From Lewinellaceae bacterium (lineage in GTDB: Bacteria; Bacteroidota; Bacteroidia; Chitinophagales; Saprospiraceae), in the NCBI GenBank assembly GCA_029976695.1, contig JARQTN010000151.1:5411-39876 (forward strand): 34,466 nt of DNA, in the 5' to 3' direction. Below are positions 18,146-25,667 of the stretch, piece after piece (position 1 is the first letter of the stretch; each line of letters opens with the position of its first letter). A program made the translations under genes and the position numbers. The notes beneath the pieces are model-generated. The model was given only the letters and a program-made list of their open reading frames with translations. It made no database searches and was not told the origin of the DNA.

Positions 18146-18529
18146 ATGAACTTCTTCAGAAAAACCATCCTGCCCATCCTGCTGGCAACGATCTGGATCA
18201 GCCTGTCAGAGTTCTTCCGTAACGAGATCCTCCTGAAAGCATACTGGCAGGAGCATTATGCAGATATGGACCTTGTCTTTCCGGCCGAACCCATCAACGG
18301 GGCAATCTGGGGTGTCTGGTCCCTTTTGTTTGCTGTAGGGATCTTCCTTCTCCAGAAGAAGTTCAACGTCCTCCAGACCACTTTCCTGTCCTGGTTTTTC
18401 GGGTTTGTACTCATGTGGGTGGTGGTCGGCAACCTGGGAGTGCTGCCACACGGCATTCTCCTGACCGCGGTACCACTGAGTATCCTGGAGGCATTTGTAG
18501 CGACGTTGATTTTGAAAAGACTCTCCTGA
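18146..18529 (+). CDS. Small conserved four-helix membrane protein
   Basis: A 127-residue integral membrane protein from the ATG at 18146. The frame stays open upstream to 17975, but the added sequence is hydrophilic and unlike the rest. Four hydrophobic helices are visible: TILPILLATIWISL, PINGAIWGVWSLLFAVGIFLL, TTFLSWFFGFVLMWVVVGNL and GILLTAVPLSILEAFVATLIL. The loop FPAEPINGAIWG looks conserved. I recall similar hypothetical proteins in Bacteroidota, but no function is known. It stands alone between two low-complexity intergenic regions. Confidence 0.7.
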   Translation: MNFFRKTILPILLATIWISLSEFFRNEILLKAYWQEHYADMDLVFPAEPINGAIWGVWSLLFAVGIFLLQKKFNVLQTTFLSWFFGFVLMWVVVGNLGVLPHGILLTAVPLSILEAFVATLILKRLS

Positions 18530-18774
18530 AGTGGAAGGGACAAGAAACAATCACCTGTGTTCCGACCCGGTAGAAGAAACAAGAGACAATCACTTAATTT
18601 CCAATCAAGGTACAAGGCCCAAATGATCAGGGAACAAATCCTTGGTCACAGTCCACGATAGATAAGGTTCTGACATCTGCCCTCTGGATTCTGCAATCTG
18701 ATATCCGCAAGTACACTCTCCTCCGATTTCAGAGATCAGATGGCAGAACAATCGAAATCAGAATGGGCCAAAAT

Positions 18775-18804
18775 CGTAATTCGTAATCCCCGTAATTCGT
18801 AATT
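18775..18804. repeat. Heptamer array, CGTAATT units
   Basis: Four units CGTAATT, CGTAATC, CGTAATT, CGTAATT, with two extra C bases in the middle. The array ends 8 bp before the minus-strand stop codon of the YdeI-family gene. The surrounding 18530-18811 holds no gene; an imperfect direct repeat (ACAAGAAACAATCAC and ACAAGAGACAATCAC) is also present there. Confidence 0.75.
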
Positions 18805-18811
18805 AAACAAA

Positions 18812-19318
18812 TCACTCTTTTCCAAGCAGGAAACGAAAAGAAAACGTCCCCTCCGGCATCCGCTTCAGGTTCTCCATCAGCAGGGCGGTCCGCTCCATGC
18901 GCTTCTGCGGGCTTTTCACGCCGCTGACATAATAAATAATATAGCGTTGTTTACCCGGGGAAAGCTCGTCAAAACGTTCCCTTGCCTCGATATCCTGGGC
19001 TAGCCATTCTTCGAGTTCTGCCGGCACATCCATGCCATATTTACTGTTGTCAGGTACGAGGGAAACGCGCACTTCATCACCCAGGTCGACACCAAGTGTT
19101 TTGAGATGCTTTTTGTTCAGTGTAATATATCCTTTGCCTTCTCCAAGGGCGACCATCCCGCATTGAAAGGTCAATGTATCATTGACCGTGCACAGCAGGC
19201 GCTGCTTTGAAATTCCGCCCAATTGATCGACAATTTCAGAAGGGACTTCCAGGTAGCGCACATTGAGCAGGTACTCAAGCCGGTGGATATGTGTAGTGAA
19301 ATGAATTGGGGGCTCCAT
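18812..19318 (-). CDS. YdeI/OmpD-associated family protein with DUF1905 domain
   Basis: A 168-residue cytoplasmic protein from the ATG at 19318. The frame extends upstream to 19480, but the added 54 residues do not match the family and cross a strong RNA hairpin sequence. Residues about 5-95 form the DUF1905 beta domain (YLEVPSEIVDQLGG, LLCTVNDTLTFQCGMVALGEGKGYITLNKKHLKTLGVDLGDEV read in parts). Residues about 105-160 form the YdeI/OmdA helical domain (LSPGKQRYIIYYVSGVKSPQKRMER). The biochemical role of the family is not established; links to envelope stress and antibiotic tolerance were suggested in enterobacteria. An exact -7 box lies only 4 bp before the ATG, so the transcript could be leaderless. 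Confidence 0.85.
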   Translation of the reverse strand: MEPPIHFTTHIHRLEYLLNVRYLEVPSEIVDQLGGISKQRLLCTVNDTLTFQCGMVALGEGKGYITLNKKHLKTLGVDLGDEVRVSLVPDNSKYGMDVPAELEEWLAQDIEARERFDELSPGKQRYIIYYVSGVKSPQKRMERTALLMENLKRMPEGTFSFRFLLGKE

Positions 19319-19322
19319 TCCC

Positions 19323-19330
19323 CAAAAATA
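19323..19330 (-). promoter_or_regulatory. -7 promoter box directly at the YdeI-family start
   Basis: The minus strand reads TATTTTTG, followed by GGGA and the ATG. With the box centred at -7, transcription would begin within a base or two of the start codon. No TTTG -33 box is clear. Confidence 0.4.
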
Positions 19331-19395
19331 AAAAAGGCGCACATCACTTTTGACATGCACCTTATGAATCCCTGATAATAAATCTTTGTCAGAGT

Positions 19396-19430
19396 GCCGG
19401 ACAAGTCCCGAGAATCCGGGACTGGCCGGC
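19396..19430. other. Long imperfect stem-loop in intergenic DNA
   Basis: Inner arms AGTCCCG and CGGGACT (19404-19410, 19417-19423) close a 6-nt loop; outer arms GCCGG and CCGGC (19396-19400, 19426-19430) continue the stem after a short interruption. No T tract follows on either strand, so a simple terminator is unlikely. Confidence 0.5.
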
Positions 19431-19620
19431 GTTTCACAAACTCCAGAAAAGTAGAATTTTCCGTAACGATTCATATACATGTATGCATTGGCTGGGGGAA
19501 AGGTTGCCTGCAGATTGAAGGTTTTTCAAACAGAGTATCGCAACATGGTGTACTTTTTTTTGTTTACCAGGCAACGAATCGTAAAGCAACTGCACATATC
19601 AATTATCTAAACATCACATC

Positions 19621-20184
19621 GTGATCCCTGAGGAGAAAATTATCAAGAGGTGTTTAAAAGGTGACCGTCGCGCTCAGAAAGAGCTATACAGTCGGTATAA
19701 AAATGCTTTTTTCATGCTGGTGCAGCGTTATGCAGCCCATCGTGAAGAAGCACAGGATTATCTTCAGGATGGCTTCATCAAGATCTTCAAGGACCTGAAG
19801 CAGTATGATTCAAGGAAAGGCAGTTTTTATTCCTGGGGCCGTAAAGTGATGATCCATACTGCCCTGCAGCATATCCGGAAAAGGCGCATTTTGATTGCTG
19901 ACTCGCAAATTGAGGATCACAATGATACTTTTTCCACAAACGCCGACGCATTTGAAAACCTGAAGACGCAGGATTTGTACCGGTTGATCAGTGAATTGCC
20001 GGTTGGATATAAATCAGTCTTCAACATGTACGTCATTGAAGGTTATTCACACAAAGAAATCTCAGCGTTATTGGATATCACCGAAAGCACATCTAAATCT
20101 CAATTATATAAAGCAAAGAAAGCCTTGCAAAAGAAACTGGAAGGCCTGGTTTATGAAGAGTCTGTGAAGTATGAGTCAAACTAA
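19621..20184 (+). CDS. RNA polymerase ECF-type sigma factor
   Basis: A 187-residue sigma-70 family protein of the extracytoplasmic-function group, starting with GTG at 19621. Region 2 is visible at about 22-88 (LYSRYKNAFFMLVQRY, EAQDYLQDGFIKIFKDLKQYD, FYSWGRKVMIHTALQHIRKRR). Region 4 is at about 120-172 (LPVGYKSVFNMYVIEGYSHKEISALLDITESTSKSQLYKAKKAL). The next gene begins 14 bp before the stop codon, so the two are translationally coupled. In Bacteroidota such pairs usually encode a sigma factor and its membrane partner, and the downstream protein has a suitable cytoplasmic N-terminus and membrane helix. Confidence 0.92.
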   Translation: MIPEEKIIKRCLKGDRRAQKELYSRYKNAFFMLVQRYAAHREEAQDYLQDGFIKIFKDLKQYDSRKGSFYSWGRKVMIHTALQHIRKRRILIADSQIEDHNDTFSTNADAFENLKTQDLYRLISELPVGYKSVFNMYVIEGYSHKEISALLDITESTSKSQLYKAKKALQKKLEGLVYEESVKYESN

Positions 20185-21733
20185 GAAACCATTCGATTTA
20201 GAATCCTTTTTTCGCAAAAGGATCAAAGCAGCTGAAGATGCAGGGGCATCCCAGCAGTGGAACGAACCAGATGATGGTATGTGGGACCAGATTGAACAGG
20301 CTTTGCCAGAACATAATCCGTTCAGATACAGGTTTTTGCCATGGATCATCGGTATTACTCTTTGCGGCATGATCGTATGGCTCTACATGCAAAACAGGTC
20401 GTTAAAACAGGAAATTGCCTTATTGGAGCAGCAATCAATAGATTTACCCGGGGATAGCCATTCAATGGTAAAAATGCCGGACGATACGGCTGAAAGTGAT
20501 TTGATCAAAAAGCCGGAAGACACTGGAATTGACCAGCAAACAAGGATAAATGATGGTGCTTTCGGGAAAATAGATACTGAGGATATCTCACATGCAGATG
20601 AATTAAGAGTCCTCGCTGAACCGATAATCCAGAAATCAGATACACAGGGTACTCTCAATTCAAAAGTCAAAAGTTATTCGAAAGCCACGAATATGGTTAC
20701 ACAAGGAGAAAACGATGTTTCACTTGTTGAGAATCCGGCTGATCAAGAGTCCTCAAAAAAGATATCGCAGCACACCGAAGAAGGACCCGTTGGAAAGCAC
20801 GTCATTACAAAGCAATCGATGGTTGATGTCAACTTGCGGGAGGAGCGTCCGGTAAATGTTCTGCCTTCTGCAAATATCATTCATACAATCCCCGATCGGA
20901 AAATCCAGGTACCACATACCCTCCCGAACGTACAGTTTATCGAGCCCGTGCAGAAGAATCGGCATGCATGGCAGCTGTCCATTGGGTATGAACCCTCTTT
21001 TGCCAAGCTAAAGAATACAACACAATACCCGGATGCGCCTGAATTCAGGGGAATCAACGATCTAGGTGTATGGTCAGATGCCTTCTCAGTGCGTCTCTCA
21101 AGAAACCTGAATAAAGGCCTTCAGGTATTCTCCGGCATCCGTTACGGGGCATACCAGTATCAGACTGCATACTACATCGCACTTCCCTATGATCCGCTGC
21201 TTGAGGTAGAAGGAAATGACGGGAACTTCACAAGTGATTTCAGCCATTCATTTCCATCCCCGGTTGGTGATGTTGAAGCAAATTTTGGATTGCTCAGGCT
21301 TGCAGAAGACGATATCGAGCCCCAAACCATCCTGAACCTGGACCTGCATGCAAGACACAAGCTGAAACTGATCGAGATTCCTCTTGGAGTTTCAAAATCA
21401 ATCAATATTTCAAAACGTTTCAACCTGACAGGCAGCCTGTCCCTGATCCCTGGCATCGTCACTGGAAAAGAAAGCACTGCGTATGCTTTTGAATCCCATC
21501 ACCAGGCAATGCATCATCGGTACTCCGGCTTTAAAGGAAAAACAAAAGCATACAATCACCTGACTCTATCGAGCGGAGTTGACCTCAGGTTCTCCTATCT
21601 CTTTTCACCACAAATTGGTGTTTTCGCTGGTGGTGGATTCCAGGCAGGTTTAACAAATGTGTATAGTGATTTGAATGTCCATAGCAAAATCAGGGCGTAC
21701 AGGATGTCATTCGGGATTACAAATTATTTCTGA
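20171..21733 (+). CDS. Membrane-anchored protein with C-terminal beta-barrel-like domain, putative sigma partner
   Basis: A 520-residue protein overlapping the sigma gene by 14 bp. Residues 1-52 are cytoplasmic-looking and polar (DLESFFRKRIKAAEDAGASQ, MWDQIEQALPEHNPFRYR). One membrane helix follows (about 55-73, FLPWIIGITLCGMIVWLYM). Residues about 75-255 are a low-complexity polar linker. From about 263 a beta-rich domain begins (WQLSIGYEPSFAKL, VRLSRNLNKGLQVFSGIRYGAYQYQ, LIEIPLGVSKSINISKRFNLTGSLSLIPG, FAGGGFQAGLTNVYSD) and ends in Phe, like an OmpW/outer-membrane beta-barrel protein. The N-terminal part probably binds the sigma factor like an anti-sigma protein. One chain with both an inner-membrane helix and a barrel-like domain is unusual. 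Confidence 0.8.
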   Translation: MSQTKKPFDLESFFRKRIKAAEDAGASQQWNEPDDGMWDQIEQALPEHNPFRYRFLPWIIGITLCGMIVWLYMQNRSLKQEIALLEQQSIDLPGDSHSMVKMPDDTAESDLIKKPEDTGIDQQTRINDGAFGKIDTEDISHADELRVLAEPIIQKSDTQGTLNSKVKSYSKATNMVTQGENDVSLVENPADQESSKKISQHTEEGPVGKHVITKQSMVDVNLREERPVNVLPSANIIHTIPDRKIQVPHTLPNVQFIEPVQKNRHAWQLSIGYEPSFAKLKNTTQYPDAPEFRGINDLGVWSDAFSVRLSRNLNKGLQVFSGIRYGAYQYQTAYYIALPYDPLLEVEGNDGNFTSDFSHSFPSPVGDVEANFGLLRLAEDDIEPQTILNLDLHARHKLKLIEIPLGVSKSINISKRFNLTGSLSLIPGIVTGKESTAYAFESHHQAMHHRYSGFKGKTKAYNHLTLSSGVDLRFSYLFSPQIGVFAGGGFQAGLTNVYSDLNVHSKIRAYRMSFGITNYF

Positions 21734-21777
21734 TCTTCAGGAGGAGCATTGCCTCACGCTATTTTTTTTATCGCAGA

Positions 21778-22695
21778 CTAATTGCTGTCAGCATGGATTC
21801 TTTTCATGTTGTTTTGTGTGATCGACAATTTCTGTTCTCCAGCAAATTCAAGCGTACGGATCGGGTAAGGGATCGTAATCCCGGCATCATCAAAAGCTGC
21901 TTTGATCTTCTTGATTGCAAGGCTTCTTGCAGTGAGATAATTTCTTAAAGTTGGGGCCTCAAGCCAGAAACGGACGAGCAAGTTGATCGAACTATCCCCA
22001 AATGATTCATATAATACATCTACTGACTTCTCCCTATCTACCATGTCAAGTTGTTGTATTGCCTTTCTTGCAGTTTCTTCTACCTGTGACAAATCATCAT
22101 CATAATGGACGCCGACCGGAATATCCACGCGGCGGATTCCGGAAGTATCAAAATTCTTCAAAGGGTTCTGGATGACCAGTTTATTCGGGATCGTCACCTC
22201 CTCGCCTCCCGGCAGTTTGATCCTTGTCGCTCTGAGGTCAATTTTTGAAATGTATCCAAAATATCCGTTCGTCTCGACCAGGTCGCCAATGCGATATAAT
22301 TCCCGAACTGACATAAAAACACCGGAAAAAAGATTGTTCATCGGGTCCTGTAAAGCCAGGCCTACTGCGAGACCGAGCACCCCTGCAGTGGCAAGGATCT
22401 TGTTGATCGCTTCACCAAGGTTCAAAATGCCAAGGATTACAAACAACATGAGCACTCCAAAAACAACAGAGACCAGGTTTGAGCTGAAACCCAGTACAGT
22501 CTTGTTTTCGGTTACTTTCGATATAGACCGGACAGCCACTTTTCGCACATATTTGGAAAATAAAAACGACAGCAGCCCGATGAAAAGCGCCAGAAGAATA
22601 TTTGGCAGAAACATGACCAGGTCGTTGATCCATTGATCAGCATTGGACATGAGGTTATCAAATGCAGCTGAAAAGCTTTCCATAAATGATTGCAT
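21778..22695 (-). CDS. Small-conductance mechanosensitive channel (MscS family)
   Basis: A 305-residue inner-membrane channel that releases solutes during hypo-osmotic shock. Three membrane helices appear at about 26-48, 70-92 and 98-125. The third is the pore-lining TM3 with the family pattern ATAGVLGLAVGLALQDPMNN. The beta domain (VETNGYFGYISKIDLRATRIKLPGG in parts, TIPNKLVIQNPLKNF) and the C-terminal alpha/beta domain are complete. It matches the short MscS type. It lies 111 bp downstream of an RpoD-like sigma gene on the same strand and could be read from the same promoter. Its stop codon is 44 bp from the end of the convergent barrel gene. Confidence 0.93.
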   Translation of the reverse strand: MQSFMESFSAAFDNLMSNADQWINDLVMFLPNILLALFIGLLSFLFSKYVRKVAVRSISKVTENKTVLGFSSNLVSVVFGVLMLFVILGILNLGEAINKILATAGVLGLAVGLALQDPMNNLFSGVFMSVRELYRIGDLVETNGYFGYISKIDLRATRIKLPGGEEVTIPNKLVIQNPLKNFDTSGIRRVDIPVGVHYDDDLSQVEETARKAIQQLDMVDREKSVDVLYESFGDSSINLLVRFWLEAPTLRNYLTARSLAIKKIKAAFDDAGITIPYPIRTLEFAGEQKLSITQNNMKRIHADSN

Positions 22696-22806
22696 GTGAA
22701 TAATTTATTGAATACAGGCCTTCAAAGCCATGGATTGGGCGATGAAGTATGCCCGATATTCGAATTCAATGAATTGGACGGGAGTGGGAGAAAATGTTCC
22801 TGCTGT

Positions 22807-23676
22807 TTACACCCTCAACTGTTCATATGCCGGCATCTGCTTGACATACCGTTTCAGCTTGTGGATCGCCTTGTCCCTGATCTGGCGGACGCGCTCTTTG
22901 CTCAGGTCGAGATCCTGTGCGATATCAGATAGCGTTTTCGGGAATGGGGCATTCAGTCCATAGTATTCCGAGACGATATACCTGTGTTTCGGCGGCAACC
23001 CTTTCAGGATATTCTCAAGGTATATCCTGCTGCTTTCATTCTGGGAAAGCTTGTGATCCGGAGACTTCATGCTCTCATCTGCAAACAGGTTTCCAACGGT
23101 TGTATCGGTATCATGACCGGCAGGTTTGTCGAGGGACGTTGTTTTCTGACCTACCTGGAGCACCAGGGATACCTTTTCTTCGGGAATCTCCATGATTTCA
23201 GAAATTTCCTCATGGCTGGGCTCCCGGTCGTTGGACTGGACAAACTGTCTGCGTACTTCGAAAATCTTGGACTGGAGGGTTTGCATATTGAGGGGACTGC
23301 GGATCTTCCGGCTTTTCTCGTTGATGGCCTGGATGATCGACTGCCTGATCCACCAGACCGCGTAGGAAATGAATTTGAATCCGCGTGTTTCATCAAAACG
23401 ATGGGCCGCTTTGATCAGTCCAACATTTCCCTCATTGATCAGGTCGGGCAGTGAAAGGCCGCAATGCTGGTATTTCTTTGCAACCGACACGACAAACCTC
23501 AGGTTATGGCGGACTATTTTTGTCATTGCCGCATCCCTCTCCGGACCACGAGTGCTGAACAGACGGTACTCCTCATCAGGTGACAACACATCATACTTTG
23601 AGATATCGTTCAGGTATTTATCCAGAGATTTCTCGTCCCTCCGGGTGATGGATGCAGTAATTTTAATTGATCTCAT
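22807..23676 (-). CDS. RpoD/RpoS-like alternative sigma-70 factor
   Basis: A 289-residue sigma-70 protein of the short Bacteroidota architecture. Region 1.2 is at about 17-50, and region 2 at 55-125 with HNLRFVVSVAKKYQ, LSLPDLINEGNVGLIKAA and the core-binding and melting segment FKFISYAVWWIRQSI. Region 3 spans about 150-200 and region 4 about 225-280 (LPPKHRYIVSEYYGL, DLDLSKERVRQIRDKAIHKLKRY). The housekeeping protein of the phylum has very similar segments, but residues such as KYDVLSPDEEYRLFSTRGPERD and the C-terminal tail differ from the housekeeping protein as I remember it, so this is more likely a group 2 stress sigma. A 7/8 match to the -7 box (TATTTTTC) lies just upstream. Confidence 0.9.
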   Translation of the reverse strand: MRSIKITASITRRDEKSLDKYLNDISKYDVLSPDEEYRLFSTRGPERDAAMTKIVRHNLRFVVSVAKKYQHCGLSLPDLINEGNVGLIKAAHRFDETRGFKFISYAVWWIRQSIIQAINEKSRKIRSPLNMQTLQSKIFEVRRQFVQSNDREPSHEEISEIMEIPEEKVSLVLQVGQKTTSLDKPAGHDTDTTVGNLFADESMKSPDHKLSQNESSRIYLENILKGLPPKHRYIVSEYYGLNAPFPKTLSDIAQDLDLSKERVRQIRDKAIHKLKRYVKQMPAYEQLRV

Positions 23677-23729
23677 TAACTCTTTTTTCGTGAAAAATAA
23701 TTTGTACTATGCCTCTTGAAACTGGGTAT

Positions 23730-24098
23730 TCAACTCAACGCCTGAACCTCGGAGCGGATATTGTACCTGTCTACGATACGTTCTGCAAATGCTTTGTGTC
23801 CGTATGGTGCCAGGATAAAGAATTTACTCCCGGAATGTCTGGCTATCTTGGAAAGTAGTTTCCATTTCGTCACCATCCGATTCAGGTTTTCTGTATTCCG
23901 GTCTGCAATTTCAATGTATCTTTTCTTGCTCCGCAAAAACGCTGTGATATCAGGTCTCATCGGGTTATTCGTTTTCTGCCTGATAAATGATTTTGGGTCC
24001 TCATATTCATCAATGACGGATTTAATGGTGTGCATGCCTTTCTTTTGGGCCCAGTCTATCGCTTTGCGAATCATTTTTTCCTTTTTCATCACATTCAT
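23730..24098 (-). CDS. Small protein resembling a degenerate PD-(D/E)XK nuclease fold
   Basis: A 122-residue protein from Met at 24098; 24125 and 24089 are other possible starts. The N-terminus is basic (KKEKMIRKAIDWAQKKG). The middle reads RPDITAFLRSKKRYIEIAD, an Asp50 and Glu63 spaced as in PD-(D/E)XK nucleases, followed by KWKLLSKIARHSGSKFFILAPYG, a pattern seen in several small restriction-like proteins. The third catalytic residue, normally Lys two positions after Glu63, is Ala here, so it may be inactive or use another residue. The fold is an inference from pattern. It lies just upstream of the alternative sigma gene on the same strand. Confidence 0.6.
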   Translation of the reverse strand: MNVMKKEKMIRKAIDWAQKKGMHTIKSVIDEYEDPKSFIRQKTNNPMRPDITAFLRSKKRYIEIADRNTENLNRMVTKWKLLSKIARHSGSKFFILAPYGHKAFAERIVDRYNIRSEVQALS

Positions 24099-24220
24099 TT
24101 TAAGTTTGGAAAATAAGGGGAACATATACCTTACCCGTATATCTCGTAATTGTTCGGTCAGCGGCAGAAATACCAGGGAAATGCATGAGTTGCCATAAAG
24201 GACCGATCTATACAGTATGG

Positions 24221-24254
24221 AAAAAATCAGTCAATTGCAAGGAAATCGGCAATT
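24221..24254 (-). terminator. Possible terminator of the DUF4199-like gene
   Basis: Arms AATTGC and GCAATT (24233-24238, 24249-24254) form a 6-bp stem on the minus strand, followed 6 nt later by six T. It begins about 9 bp after the stop codon of the gene at 24263. The stem is short. Confidence 0.4.
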
Positions 24255-24262
24255 TTCTGGTT

Positions 24263-24724
24263 TCAGAAATTTACAGACTCCTTTAAATAGGTGAGATTGA
24301 CAAAGGAAAAGATCACACCAAAAGCAATGGTGGCAAACAAGAGAATTGAAGATATGATGAATGCCTGTCCAATGGAATGCGGCTCAATCGCAAACACAGA
24401 AAATGCCAGGTCATCGGCAAAGATGAACAGGAATACATTCAACACAAAGAGCACTGAACCGGCCACCAGACTGGACCTGAAACCGATATCAAACCCCTTG
24501 ACAAAGATCTTCCGCCCGTGCATTTCCTGCTTGAATATACTTGTCGCTAATGCAATACAGATGAACAATGGTACAAACTGCAGGAGTTTCAGATAGGGGG
24601 CTGAATCACCAAGAAAATATTCAAGGAAAACAAGGACCGCAGCCATGAGTATACCCGCGATGAGACCAAATCTTACAGATAGCGCTTTCTTGCGTGCCTG
24701 ATCTTTAAATTCTATTTTATTCAT
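24263..24724 (-). CDS. DUF4199-like four-helix membrane protein
   Basis: A 153-residue integral membrane protein. Helices are visible at about 17-36 (VRFGLIAGILMAAVLVFLEYFL), 45-62 (LLQFVPLFICIALATSIF), 83-104 (SLVAGSVLFVLNVFLFIFADDL) and 121-145 (AFIISSILLFATIAFGVIFSFV). The loop between helices two and three (MHGRKIFVKGFDIGFRSSL) fits the DUF4199-like group, common in Bacteroidota and of unknown function. A strong terminator hairpin separates it from dps upstream. The gene sits among stress-related genes, but nothing ties it functionally to them. Confidence 0.65.
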   Translation of the reverse strand: MNKIEFKDQARKKALSVRFGLIAGILMAAVLVFLEYFLGDSAPYLKLLQFVPLFICIALATSIFKQEMHGRKIFVKGFDIGFRSSLVAGSVLFVLNVFLFIFADDLAFSVFAIEPHSIGQAFIISSILLFATIAFGVIFSFVNLTYLKESVNF

Positions 24725-24772
24725 TTTTCTAATTATGACAGTGAAAGACTAAAAATCGTTTTCAGAGAACAG

Positions 24773-24799
24773 AAAAGCCAGCTCGATTTGCTGGCTTTT
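24773..24799 (-). terminator. Rho-independent terminator after dps
   Basis: A perfect 10-bp stem AAAAGCCAGC/GCTGGCTTTT (24773-24782, 24790-24799) with a 7-nt loop. The arms end in A and T runs, so it could work on both strands. It lies 30 bp after the dps stop codon and closes the four-gene operon. Confidence 0.8.
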
Positions 24800-24828
24800 C
24801 CCGTTTCATTTATGCTGCTTCAGATCTC

Positions 24829-25344
24829 TCATTTTTTAGACCAGGCAGTATACATCCAGTGACGCTCTTCCGTCGCTTTCATGTATCCGTTCACCATGTC
24901 TATCGTAGCTGAATCACCGCATTCCTGTGCCGCATTGACGACATCAATCATGTGTGATACCAGGGTCACAAGATCTGATTTGATTTCCTGGACCATTTCA
25001 TATGAAGAAAGAGGTTGTGACGTCTCTTCAATGGTCGAATGTTCAAGATATTCCTGCATCGTGCTCATTGGGTGCTTGCCGAAAACGCGGATACGTTCAG
25101 CAATTTCGTCAATCCTCGTTCGGACATTGTGATAATCGATCTCGAATTGTTCATGCAACTCGAAAAAATCCTGTCCTTCGATATTCCAGTGATAATTTCT
25201 AAGTTTCTGATAATGCACCTGCAGATTTGCGAGGAGCATGTTCATTGCTGTAACAAGTTCTGCTGTTTCCATCTTTGAAAACCCGAGCTTGATATTCGGT
25301 TTTTTGGCTTCCTGGGTTGCATTGTTTGTTGTGATGGTTTCCAT
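24829..25344 (-). CDS. dps: DNA-protecting ferritin-like protein Dps
   Basis: A 171-residue ferritin-like protein that forms dodecamers, oxidises iron with peroxide and protects DNA. The ferroxidase residues follow the Dps pattern: His52 (NYHWNIEG), His64 and Glu68 (FELHEQFE), Asp79 and Glu83 (RIDEIAERI). The N-terminal tail of about 25 residues holds several Lys and could contact DNA. It is the last gene of an operon: the preceding stop codon is only 2 bp from this ATG. Expression with membrane-stress genes is plausible. A strong hairpin follows the stop. Confidence 0.93.
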   Translation of the reverse strand: METITTNNATQEAKKPNIKLGFSKMETAELVTAMNMLLANLQVHYQKLRNYHWNIEGQDFFELHEQFEIDYHNVRTRIDEIAERIRVFGKHPMSTMQEYLEHSTIEETSQPLSSYEMVQEIKSDLVTLVSHMIDVVNAAQECGDSATIDMVNGYMKATEERHWMYTAWSKK

Positions 25345-25346
25345 AT

Positions 25347-25667
25347 CTATCTTTTTTGTGATTTATTAAAATGAAGTTGCTGGATCAGGACGGAGAAAGC
25401 TGTCTCCATCAGGACTGCCTTTATCTTTTGCCCTGCCTCGCTGAGAAAGCGCTTCCAGGCACTCAATTCCCGATCGCTGTAGGCAAGTTGCCTGTTCTCT
25501 GGCTGGGTGAGGACTGCGGGAAAATGCGAAGAAGAACGGGCAATGATTTCCTGTGCATATGTGATTTCCCGGTCAATAAAAAACTGGATATTCCGGAGCC
25601 GGATTTTTGAATTCCGGATCTCCTTTTCCAGATCCTCCATTGTGTCAATCTCTTGCGTCCTTTTCAT
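25347..25667 (-). CDS. Small coiled protein between DUF1469 and dps genes
   Basis: A 106-residue protein from the ATG at 25667, which overlaps the TGA of the upstream gene in an ATGA arrangement. A longer reading frame from 25841 exists but runs inside the upstream gene. The sequence is mostly helical with charged heptads (TMEDLEKEIRNSKIRLRNIQ) and a basic C-terminus; no membrane helix is present. I know no family. By position it corresponds to YqjK in the proteobacterial yqjD-yqjE-yqjK cluster, which is analogy only. Two bases separate its stop from dps. Confidence 0.7.
   Translation of the reverse strand: MKRTQEIDTMEDLEKEIRNSKIRLRNIQFFIDREITYAQEIIARSSSHFPAVLTQPENRQLAYSDRELSAWKRFLSEAGQKIKAVLMETAFSVLIQQLHFNKSQKR

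Larger units (their letters stand above)
19319..19620. other. Divergent intergenic region between YdeI-family and ECF sigma genes
   Basis: About 300 bp without a supported gene. It holds a -7 box for the minus-strand gene (19323-19330) and a long hairpin (19396-19430). No exact TAnnTTTG was found for the plus-strand sigma gene. Confidence 0.6.

Noticed and set aside
19319-19480. N-terminal extension of the YdeI-family protein
   Set aside because: The added residues do not resemble the family and cross a hairpin and an exact -7 box.
21734-21777. Possible terminator between the barrel and MscS genes
   Set aside because: A run of eight T follows GAGG...CCTC, but the stem is only about four pairs with a bulge.
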